Positions 54,059 to 63,087 of a stretch of 64,000 bases of DNA are shown in pieces; positions within the stretch are counted from its first letter, which is position 1; every line of letters begins with the position of its first letter. Made by a program: the position numbers and the translations under genes. The notes beneath the pieces are model-generated. The model did not search any database. It saw nothing but the letters and a program-made list of their open reading frames with translations, and had not been told where the DNA came from. The stretch spans positions 76,139,797 through 76,203,796 of the forward strand of contig OW799233.1 in the NCBI GenBank assembly GCA_941918925.1, in the 5' to 3' direction. The stretch comes from Phyto melanocephala. Lineage: Eukaryota > Arthropoda > Insecta > Diptera > Rhinophoridae.

Positions 54059-55874
54059 TTGCGGAAATTTTTAACCAGTGTTTGGAAGAGGGTATATTCC
54101 CAGATCCCTGGAAGATGCAAAGGCTAGTACTTATCCCAAAGCCCAACAAACGCTTAGGGGATCCATCATCTTATAGGCCCATCTGCTTACTTGATACGAT
54201 GGGAAAAATATTAGAGAAAATCATATACAACAGATTGCTCAAGAGCATCATGGTGTTTCTGACCGACAATTTGGCTTCCGTAAGGCAAGGTACACAGTCG
54301 ACGATATAAGACTCGTAACGTCGTTAGTAGGAACGGTGATAGAAGGCAGAGGAGCAGAAAGAAAATATTGCGCACTGGTCACATTTGATGTTAATAATGC
54401 ATGGGATCGAATAAAGGACAAGCTGGAAAATCTGGGAGTTCCATATTACTTGGTGAAGATAATTTCGAACTATTTTTTGAACAGAAAGCTACTTTATAAT
54501 ACTGAGGAAGGCCTGAAAACATATACTGTTACAGCGGGTGTACCACAAGGATCGGTACTCGGCCCATTACTGTGGAGTATTATGTATAATAATGTTCTAA
54601 TGCTGGAAACTTGTCCGGAGAGCATGATAGTTGGATTTGCTGATGACATTGCTGTAATAGTAATGGCACGCCATATTTTTGAAGTGGAGTTATATGCTAA
54701 TGAAACAATCAGCAAAATTAGAAGTTGGATGGACGCGGCAGGACTACAACTGGCGGAGCATAAGACGGAAGCAGTTTTAATTAGTAACCGACGCAGGCAC
54801 CAAGCCATGGTCATTCTAGTAGGCCAGCACGAAATTATATCGAAGAGACAACTCAAGTATCTCGGGGTAATGATCGATGATAGGATAAATTTCGGGGCAC
54901 ATATTGACTACATATCGGAAAAGGCATCGAAGGTTACTGCTGCTCTGTCTCGCATGATGTCGAATGTCGGCGGTCCTAAGCAGAGCAGGCGGCATGTTAT
55001 CGCCAGAGTAGTAATCTCTATCATGCTGTACGCGGCACAAGTATGGTCAAAGAGCTTGAAGTTACAAAGGGCGAGAAAAAAACTGGCATCAGTATATAGA
55101 CTGATTGCTATGCGAGTCTGTAGCTCCTACCGAACAGTATCCGCTGAAGCGACGAACGTTATAGCTGGTATGGTATCAACAGACATACTTGCTGACGAAG
55201 CTCTATGAAGATATGAAATGGCAAGAGGTGGCAATGCTGGAAGGGAAGATCGAACTGATTAATGGGAGGAGAGCATGCAAAGATGGCAAGATCAATTAGA
55301 TGAGAGTCCAAAGCGACGATAGACATATAAGCTCATTTCAAACATAGTCTGTTGGATTGGTAGAAGGCATGGATAAGTTAATTATTACCTTACACAATTC
55401 CTGACTGGCCACGGAGGATATAGGAGCTACCTGTGCAAATATGGGCATGATGACTCTCCAGCATGCCCACGATGTCCAGGTATAATAGAGGATGTGGAAC
55501 ACGTAATGTTTAACTGCCCTAGATTCGTACTTGACAAAGCTCGACTGGAGCGAGAGGTTGGTAGAGAATTATATCCGCATAATATTGTGAATGTAATGAT
55601 GGAAAGCCATGATAACTGGCAGAGAATATGTACCTTTATTAAGGTAGTGCTACTTAAGCTACGTGAGGAGGAACAAAGAAAAAAGGACTCTGGAAATGTG
55701 AACCTCGAAACCAACTGAGTCTTCCCACCCTGCGACGTAATATCTTGACAGGCAGTTCCGCAGGGAGTGGTGATGAAGAAGGAGGTGGTTTTAGTCGGTA
55801 AGAATCCGACATAACCCGGAACATCGGGAATCTATGTAAGATTTCCACCTTCTCCCAAAAAAAAAAAAAAAAAA
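54059..55874 (+). mobile_element. 5'-truncated R1-type LINE
   Basis: It begins inside RT, runs through the C-terminal Cys-His domain and a ~140-bp 3' UTR, and ends in A18 (55857-55874). It lies between CATACATA tracts on both sides (54044-54057 and 55875-55900), so a CATA-rich target duplication is likely but cannot be delimited. 5' truncation is typical of LINE insertion. Confidence 0.75.
54062..55718 (+). pseudogene. R1-type reverse transcriptase and C-terminal zinc domain
   Basis: Motifs in order: FPDPWKMQRLVLIPKPNK, SSYRPICLLDTMGKILEKI, a frame break near 54250-54310, ALVTFDVNNAWDRI, TAGVPQGSVLGPLLWSI, the catalytic VGFADDIAVIV, LKYLGVMIDDR, then a stop at 55206 and a shifted frame with GHGGYRSYLCKYG. 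The C-x2-C-x11-H-x4-C knuckle (CPRCPG..EHVMFNC) follows at about 55470-55515. Motif style and the terminal knuckle are those of the R1 clade. Two or more frame lesions and the 5' truncation make it inactive. Confidence 0.75.
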
Positions 55875-55965
55875 CATACATACATACATACATACATACG
55901 TACATATATTAGAATCGTTCGTATACTCAAAAGTTTTAATTACTTTGTATATAATTGTTTTCGTT

Positions 55966-57290
55966 TTTACACCCTTCACACAGTGAAGAAATTTTTTCTA
56001 ATTTTTTTTTGTAATTTATTTTATTATTTATTTTATTATTTTTAATATATTTTTTTTGTAATTTTTTTTTATGTTTTTTACATGTTCATACATATGTACA
56101 TACTAGGGTGATCGACTCGGTTTTAAAACCGGTGGAAAACCCGGGTTTTTTTACTGTTTCAGCTCTCGGTTTTTTACAAATGTTAGTTTTTCGAATGTCG
56201 AATACACCGGTTTTTTTTTTTTATTTTTAGTTTTATGTTCATTTATCTTTGTAACCAAACGTACCATTAAATATTTATTACTCAAAAAATTTCCAAAAAT
56301 CAGAAAATTTATTAAATACTTTTCCATAATGTTGTAAGAAATTTATTTTTGTTTCAAAATCAAATGTAAAATGAGGAAAATAATTAGGTTAAATATTATT
56401 TGTTTTAAATGGAGAGCAGGTATTTTATACGTTATTGCGCTTATAATTTGCTGTGATAATAAACTGTTCAGTAAGTTCTTTAACTAAATTATTGTACTTT
56501 GCAATACTTTTTGATCTCATTTTCGAATTTCATAATATTTTTCTTCAACGAAATCTAGCGACTTGTACTAAAGACTACCCACAGCTTAACTAATATCTCT
56601 GATAACATATAACTTGTATACTAAAATAGTTTGGCACACAAAGGGTCATTATTACAACTTGCCTACAAAGTTAATGTTAGTAAAAGGTAAATTTGACTAC
56701 AGTGAGCAGTGAAGTGCCTTTTTAATATTTTTCATTATTACAACCTCCTTGTAACAAAGTTTCTTTTTATTTCAAATAACGGCATTTTATAATAATGCAT
56801 TGAATTTGTGTCAACTTAAAATGCAATTAAACCATAAAACAAACTAGTTTATGCCTATATATGTATCTCTGTCATTGGTAAAAGAAAGAATTATATTTTA
56901 TGTGTTCGACCGGTTAACCGGTTTTTTCTAAACTTTCAAAAAAGGAACCGATTTTTTCTTTAATTCTAAATTTCAAACTATTTGAAAACCGGTTTCTTAA
57001 AAATGTCGAATAATCTATCACCCTAGTACATACATACGTATTTTATATGAGATGAATGGTGATACAAACAATTGTTATTGCATGACTACACGTTTTGTTT
57101 TATATTTATTATATATGTATATTTTAATTATTTATTTTTAATTTTTTTTATTTCTTTTTTTTATTTTTATTATGTATGTTTTTTATATGTATGTACGTAT
57201 GTATTTCATATGGGATGAATGGTGATACAAACTACTGTTATTGCATGAAGAAGGGTATATAAGAATCGGCACGGCGCTCTTACTTGTTGT
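55966..57290 (-). mobile_element. INE-1-like repeat, family B, copy 6, split by a hAT MITE
   Basis: The left end has ACACCCTTCACACAGTGAAG (the 3' hairpin inverted), followed by a T-rich core. The right end has GGTATATAAGAATCGGCACG..GCTCTTACTTGTT (57290). The segment around CATATGAGATGAATGGTGAT appears twice (57045, 57205). A MITE occupies 56104-57025. Confidence 0.6.
56104..57025. mobile_element. hAT MITE, 922 bp, exact 8-bp duplication
   Basis: Target duplication GTACATAC at 56096-56103 and 57026-57033. Ends are TAGGGTGATCGACTC and ATAATCTATCACCCTA. Subterminal DNA is rich in AACCGG/CCGGTT motifs (GGTTTTAAAACCGG, TTAACCGGTTTTT). No coding. It is unrelated in sequence to the MITE at 42454. 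Confidence 0.8.
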
Positions 57291-57365
57291 ATTTAAAAAT
57301 GAACGAAATTCAGTAAAGTTTCTTTAAGGTATGATAGGTATCTTTATTATTGCAAAGTAAATATT

Positions 57366-58665
57366 AACAAGTAATGGCACTATATTCGGATATTCCGAAT
57401 ATTTGAGACCCACCACTAATTTTGTGTATTTTATAGCACAAAAATTATTATTATACCCGCCAAAAAAAAAATGGTGGGGGTATGTTTATTTTGTCATTAC
57501 GTTTGTAACACATCGAAATATCCATTTTAGACCCCATAAAGTATACATATATATTTTAAATCGAGGTTTCATTTTACGATGATCTAGCTATGTTGATCCG
57601 TCTGTGCGTCTGTTGAAAGCACGATAGAGGACGGACCGAAAAAGCTAGGGGCTCAAAATTTTATTTCTTATACACAAGATTTGGTTGGTATTGAAAATAG
57701 GCTAAATCGGAATATTAGGAAGAGAGTCATAGCTCGTAATGCAAGAGTAGGTTAAAAAACATGTCCTTCCAACATCGAATAAAATGCATTTGTGTCCAAA
57801 CGCATTAACGTAGAGCCATGAAACTTCATATATACATTTCCTGGTAAAAACAATATTTTTCGCTGAAAATGGCTTAAATCTATGTATTAGAAAAGGAGTT
57901 ATAGATCAAAATGTACGAAAATTTATACCGCACAGTGTATTTTTCGGTATATTTAAAAACAAAAACGTCATAAAAGCAACAAAATTTGATGTACGATTCA
58001 GAAATTCTGCAAACATGGATTTTTTGGCAAATGCTTTGTTCTGACGGAAAATAAATGTGACACGCCCACTTTTACGCCCACCTCCCATATTACGTTTTAC
58101 CTCAAATTCATATAATTTCTCTATGAATAAAGATTTTTGAATAATAAAGAACTATATTGAAACATCTGAGTTGCATTCATTAGTAGAAATAATTTCGACA
58201 CGCCTACTATAACGCCCAATTCTCACGTTATCCACTGTTAATGAAATTTAAAAGCTCATAAAACCGACAAAATTAGAGCTACGATGATTAAATTTGCTAC
58301 ATATATCCTTATAGTCAATGTCATTGTTATGCCGAAAAATTAAAGTGACAAGCCCACTTTTACTCCCACCTGCCATATAACGTTTTATCTCAAACTCATA
58401 TAACGGACATAGCTAGATCGTCATAAAATATAACCCCGATTCAGAATATATACACTTTATGGGGTCTAAAATGGATATTTCGATGTGTTACAAACGGAAT
58501 GACAAAATGAATATACCCCCACCATTTTTTTGGTGGTGGGTATAATAAATCTCGTATTCCCGGGAAACAAAAATTTTCGGGAAAAAACCCTAGCTATAAA
58601 AGAACGGAAAAGTGGTGGTGGGTATAAAAAATTCGGCACAGCCGAATATGGTGCTCTTACATGTT
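57366..58665. mobile_element. Rearranged family A complex, copy 5 (palindromic)
   Basis: It is bounded by two A/B-type 5' ends pointing inward: AACAAGTAATGGCACTATAT at 57366 and the inverted ..GGTGCTCTTACATGTT at 58665. Inside, family A runs in reverse from its 3' hairpin at 57452 to about 58397. It is followed by a forward 3' module (CGGACATAGCTAGATCGTC to GGTGGTGGGTATAAT, 58398-58546). Then comes the right end of the hAT-like remnant seen at 39036 (CCCGGGAAACAAAAATTTTC). One A was apparently inserted in, or recombined with, another. Confidence 0.55.
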
Positions 58666-59024
58666 AATATTGATCACTTTTCATCAGTGACATATGAAAT
58701 ATTTCTTTTATTATTTTTGTTTTTTTTTTTATAGCAGACTATTTTTTTGGTACAAGTAGTATATGTATTAGAGAACAGAATGAAACCATTCGCGTTTGCC
58801 TTTGATTGATAATAAAAATATGTGTATTGACATTTATACTTATTTCTTTTTCTGCTTGCAATCTCAAAAAACTCTTAATTCAAATCAATTCGCACCAGGG
58901 AAGGAATGGCTTTTATGATTTTGTACCAAGTATGAGAACAAAATGTACTTTTTAGGCCATTACGGTATTTATTAATAAAAACAGAAACTTAACAAAAATG
59001 TTTATAAAAGTCCAGTATAAATTA
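58666..59024. other. No gene seen
   Basis: A/T-rich DNA between repeats. Confidence 0.25.
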
Positions 59025-59117
59025 AACAAGTCAGAGTGCTATATTCGGCCGTGCCAAATCTTATATACCCTTCACAACGTGTAGTCATGCAATAACAATT
59101 GTTTGTATCACCGATCA
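59025..59117 (+). mobile_element. INE-1-like repeat, family B, copy 5 (start only in this window)
   Basis: AACAAGTCAGAGTGCTATAT, ATACCCTTCACAACGTG and CAATTGTTTGTATCACC, broken by a Helitron at 59117/59118. Other copies read TCACCATTCATCTCATAT at this point, so the Helitron entered at TCA/TCT. The remainder would lie beyond 64000. Confidence 0.6.
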
Positions 59118-59128
59118 TCTATATATAT

Positions 59129-59658
59129 TGTTACGTTTATACCTTTTATAAACGATGGATTATTTCCTTTAAATAAACCACTTGAGTTCTTTTATTGCAA
59201 TTAAAAACACTTTAAATTCGTTATAAAATTAAGAGCACTTTATTTATTTAAATACACTCAAATATTGTTCTTATATCACTTTACTTATTACACTTATAGT
59301 TATACACTTTTATTATCAAACTCACTTTGATACGCACTTTACAAGCTCTATTGTAATACTGATCACGTTAGCTGTGTTGTTCGGCTATTTATAGTAACAT
59401 AGTGGTGTTCGGTAACATTCGACAAAGTTCTCGTATGTACATTCTAGTATATTCGAAAACCGTTACATTTAAATTAAGACGTTAAGTAATATGCACGAAT
59501 AATAGAAGTGCCTAAAAGTATGCTACACAAAATAACAAACAACATTTTCGAACAACCAGCAAAATAAACTAATACAAATAAAACTACAGTAACTTAAACT
59601 ACTACAACTAAAATAAATTATAATGTAAATTAAGCTACTTAAAAATAAATCTGTAACA
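59129..59658 (-). repeat. 3' LTR of the RT-less element
   Basis: Direct repeat partner of 62558-63087. Contains TATTTATAGTA (about 59391) as a possible promoter core on this strand, and TGT..ACA ends. Confidence 0.9.
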
Positions 59659-59671
59659 CTACCGCCCGCTT
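59659..59671 (-). other. Polypurine tract
   Basis: On the minus strand AAGCGGGCGGTAG abuts the 3' LTR and overlaps the end of the ORF. This is the expected place for the plus-strand primer. Confidence 0.6.
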
Positions 59672-62504
59672 AAGCCTGTTCGTCCCGAATAGGCACAAAT
59701 TCACTTTTTCCGTACTTAGCGAGGCGCTCGAGATGAACCACTTTCATCTTTGATCTTGGGCTCTTGTATTTCTGGATTCTATACACCACATCATTTATTC
59801 TCCTTATCACCTTATACGGTCCATCCCAATGATTTTGCAATCCTTTATTGCGTTGTGGGTTATATAATAGAACTCGCTGACCCTCATTAAAGCCTTCAGA
59901 TTCTGCTGCACGGTCGTATCTTGCTTTCATTTTGTTGCTGGACATGTTTGTTTGCTCAAAGGAGCCGCCCAAGTTATACTTCTGCAATGGCTTACAACTT
60001 TTTCTTGCTTGGCTTTTCGCTGCGATGCATTGGGCGCAATTTTTTATCCAACCAGCTACCGATTGTTGACAGCCAACCCAATAGAACCGTTGCTTTAACT
60101 TTTCTATGGTCTTTGTTACACTAAGATGACCACCGCTTGAACCATTATGAAACTCCTTCAATACCTCTTTGACTTTAGAGGATGGCACCACAATCAGATT
60201 TGTTACCGATTTTCCATTAGCACTTTCCCATATTCGGTATAGACATCCATTAACCACCTTCAGGCTATTCCACAGCGCCCAATAGGACTTCATCAGTGGA
60301 CTTCCCGCTGATATTTGGTTTCGAGTGGGCCTTTTGTCTTTTTCCTTTGCTGATATAATCTTTGCCAATATAGGATCTTTTCTTTGCGCCACTGACCATT
60401 CACCGTTTGTGTCTAACTGCGTTAGTCGAACATCTATTACGCACTCTTTTTCCTCAGGTTTTGCACAATATTTGCTCTTCAAGCTGCAGAATTTTCGGGA
60501 ACGTGCATACGCATTGCCATGTTTGACCCCTTTTCTGTGCTCAATACTGGAGTTATTTTCCTGAAGTCGTTTAGTCCAGTAATCTAACGGAATCTCAATG
60601 TTGCGCCAAATCATAACTTTTCGTCCCATGTGCAGATTAATGTTATGACTTATCATAAAATCAGCGCCCACGATTACTTCATCCACAATGTCAGCAACAA
60701 TAAATACATGATTAACACTTATATTGGCAATAGTTAATTTCACCTTTATTTTTCCATAAACATTAGCAAACTCCCCAGTAGCTGTTCGTAGACTTACACC
60801 ACATAGTGGTTCGATTTCCTCCTTGACTATATCAGGTCTGATAATTGACTGCGATGCTCCTGTGTCTATGGTGAAAATATGCCTTCGACCATTGATATAC
60901 CCACAAGCAGTAAGGTTGCTATTTTTCTGCTGCATAACTGATATGGAGATTGTGGGGCCCTCGGTTATGGGATCATGCTCATGCCTATAAGTGTTAACCT
61001 GTTTCAACGGTAACTGCGTGTTTTCCAGCTTGTTGTACTCAGGTGGCGATACAAATCTAGCCCGCTTTCTTGGTGCTCTACAATTTCGCTGATAATGTCC
61101 ATCCTTACCGCAGTTATAGCATTTGGCTTTTACTTTGCCTAGCTTCTCCTCTAACGCCTGTATACGAGCCTTTAAATCACTTATTTCATCTCTTTCCATT
61201 TCTTCAGAAATTTCGAGATTTCGCACCTTATATATCTTCGGCTTAGAGAGTAATTTCGCGGTCTCCTGTGTCAGAGCGTATGATACGGTTTCTGCAAACG
61301 TTGATTTATGTGTGCCAAACACCGCGTGCTTTATTTCTGGATCACGTATTCCATTTACAAATGTTTCAATCTTAAACTGATCCAAAAATGGGTGATTTTC
61401 ACCTGGATATGTCAGCTGCACCAAACGCTCGATCTCCGTTGCGAAATCTTGTAACGACTCGTTAGCTCTCTGCGTTCTGCCTCGTAATTCCATTCGGTAT
61501 ATATCTCGTTTGTGCTCGCCGCCATACTTACGTTGTAGTGCAACCATTATGTCATCATAGTTTTCTCTGCAGCCAATAGGTATGCTTTCCAAGACTTGCG
61601 CTGCGTTTCCTTTTAACGCCAAAATCAACTCTATAGCCTTTTCTTCATTGCTCCACATATTTCTATTGGCAACTGTCTCAAATTGAAATTTAAAAACATT
61701 AAACGGTGCACTGCCGTCAAAAGAAGGGGCCTTTATTCTACTCGAGATTTCTGGAATTATTCGCACTGGTCCCTCATGACATTGAAGATCATTCATTTTT
61801 GTTTCTAGATTTTTAAATTTTTCGTCTTGTAATTGAAATTTTTCATCAACATTTTTTACTTGTAACTGCAATTTTTCGTTAACATCTTTAACTTGTTTTT
61901 CAACGCAATCGACTCTGTTATTCACAGCCTCAGAAATTTCCTGAAGTTTGTGGTTCGTAGCTCTAGAACATTCTTGAAATCTCAACTCCAACTCTTCTTT
62001 TACTTCAGCTAATAATTTTTCATTATTAGCTCTAGAAGTTTCTTGAACTTCTAATTTAACTTCTTGAACTTCCACTTTAACTTCAGCTAATAATTTTTCA
62101 TTATTAGCTTTAGAAGTTTCTTGAACTTCGGCTAATAATTTCTCATTATTAGCTTTAGAAGTTTCTTGAACTTCGGCTAATAATTTCTCATTATTAGCTT
62201 TAGAAGTTTCTTGAACTTCTAGTTTACCTTCTTGAACTTCAGCTAATAATTTTTGACTGTTAAGTTCCATCTTTTCCATCATAGCAGCAAGCATTGTACT
62301 CAAATCCATGTTGTTTGTGGTTGCACGAGTAGAAACTTCCATTTCTTCTTTTTCGTCAAACTCGTAACCATCAATGTCAATATTACGCCGCTTAAATTCA
62401 TCTAGAAGTCTCTTTTGCAATTCCTCTTTATTACCTGTTGTCAACAATGCCAGCTTACTCAATTCTTTCTTGAGTTGTTCTACTTTAAGTTCCTCAAATT
62501 TCAT
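59670..62504 (-). CDS. Gag-protease-integrase-remnant fusion protein, 944 aa, no RT
   Basis: The ATG at 62502-62504 opens MKFEELKVEQLKKELSKLA, a SAP-like helix-extended-helix (residues ~5-40). Residues ~85-215 are coiled coil with 15-residue repeats (LLAEVQETSKANNEK). Capsid-like Gag follows (~255-435; APSFDGSAPFNVFKFQFE, MVALQRKYGG), then knuckle CYNCGKDGHYQRNC (~463), protease FTIDTGASQS (~546) with VGADFM, and near 660 an abrupt pass to the end of the RNase H tether (HRKGVKHGNA). The integrase zinc domain H-x7-H..C-x2-C is at ~784-825. Near 850 the DDE core is skipped, leading into the C-terminal domain (MKARYD, WDGPYKVIRR, MKVVHLERL). Both junctions keep frame. RT, RNase H catalytic residues and DDE are absent. 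Gag relatives are Ty3/gypsy. Confidence 0.85.
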   Translation of the reverse strand: MKFEELKVEQLKKELSKLALLTTGNKEELQKRLLDEFKRRNIDIDGYEFDEKEEMEVSTRATTNNMDLSTMLAAMMEKMELNSQKLLAEVQEGKLEVQETSKANNEKLLAEVQETSKANNEKLLAEVQETSKANNEKLLAEVKVEVQEVKLEVQETSRANNEKLLAEVKEELELRFQECSRATNHKLQEISEAVNNRVDCVEKQVKDVNEKLQLQVKNVDEKFQLQDEKFKNLETKMNDLQCHEGPVRIIPEISSRIKAPSFDGSAPFNVFKFQFETVANRNMWSNEEKAIELILALKGNAAQVLESIPIGCRENYDDIMVALQRKYGGEHKRDIYRMELRGRTQRANESLQDFATEIERLVQLTYPGENHPFLDQFKIETFVNGIRDPEIKHAVFGTHKSTFAETVSYALTQETAKLLSKPKIYKVRNLEISEEMERDEISDLKARIQALEEKLGKVKAKCYNCGKDGHYQRNCRAPRKRARFVSPPEYNKLENTQLPLKQVNTYRHEHDPITEGPTISISVMQQKNSNLTACGYINGRRHIFTIDTGASQSIIRPDIVKEEIEPLCGVSLRTATGEFANVYGKIKVKLTIANISVNHVFIVADIVDEVIVGADFMISHNINLHMGRKVMIWRNIEIPLDYWTKRLQENNSSIEHRKGVKHGNAYARSRKFCSLKSKYCAKPEEKECVIDVRLTQLDTNGEWSVAQRKDPILAKIISAKEKDKRPTRNQISAGSPLMKSYWALWNSLKVVNGCLYRIWESANGKSVTNLIVVPSSKVKEVLKEFHNGSSGGHLSVTKTIEKLKQRFYWVGCQQSVAGWIKNCAQCIAAKSQARKSCKPLQKYNLGGSFEQTNMSSNKMKARYDRAAESEGFNEGQRVLLYNPQRNKGLQNHWDGPYKVIRRINDVVYRIQKYKSPRSKMKVVHLERLAKYGKSEFVPIRDEQA
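62098..62235 (-). repeat. 45-bp in-frame tandem repeats in Gag
   Basis: Three to four near-identical 45-bp units encode LLAEVQETSKANNEK, with two more diverged units upstream on the plus strand (62010-62095). They lengthen a coiled coil without breaking frame. Near-identity between the units indicates recent expansion. Confidence 0.8.
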
Positions 62505-62537
62505 GTCTGCTTTTTATTATTTTTTTTTTTTAATGCA

Positions 62538-62555
62538 ATCCCACTTCTGACACCA
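62538..62555 (-). other. Primer-binding site (probably tRNA-Leu)
   Basis: The minus strand reads TGGTGTCAGAAGTGGGAT two nt inside the 5' LTR. Its complement ATCCCACTTCTGACACCA has the form of a tRNA 3' end (..CACCA). I assign it to tRNA-Leu from memory. Confidence 0.65.
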
Positions 62556-62557
62556 GT

Positions 62558-63087
62558 TGTTACGTTTATACCTTTTATAAACGATGGATTATTTCCTTTA
62601 AATAAACCACTTGAGTTCTTTTATTGCAATTAAAAACACTTTAAATTCGTTATAAAATTAAGAGCACTTTATTTATTTAAATACACTCAAATATTGTTCT
62701 TATATCACTTTACTTATTACACTTATAGTTATACACTTTTATTATCAAACTCACTTTGATACGCACTTTACAAGCTCTATTGTAATACTGATCACGTTAG
62801 CTGTGTTGTTCGGCTATTTATAGTAACATAGTGGTGTTCGGTAACATTCGACAAAGTTCTCGTATGTACATTCTAGTATATTCGAAAACCGTTACATTTA
62901 AATTAAGACGTTAAGTAATATGCACGAATAATAGAAGTGCCTAAAAGTATGCTACACAAAATAACAAACAACATTTTCGAACAACCAGCAAAATAAACTA
63001 ATACAAATAAAACTACAGTAACTTAAACTACTACAACTAAAATAAATTATAATGTAAATTAAGCTACTTAAAAATAAATCTGTAACA
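62558..63087 (-). repeat. 5' LTR of the RT-less element
   Basis: Identical by eye over its full 530 bp to 59129-59658, including all A/T runs. Flanked by the ATAT duplication at its right. Confidence 0.9.

Larger units (their letters stand above)
59129..63087 (-). mobile_element. Complete young LTR retrotransposon lacking RT, RNase H and integrase core
   Basis: Two 530-bp LTRs (59129-59658 and 62558-63087), starting TGTTACGTTT and ending AATCTGTAACA, appear identical by eye. The host Helitron's ATAT is duplicated (59125-59128, 63088-63091). On the minus strand the order is LTR, tRNA-type primer site, one 944-codon ORF, polypurine tract, LTR. At 3.96 kb it is shorter than autonomous gypsy elements because most of pol is absent. 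Mobilisation must have been in trans. Confidence 0.9.
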
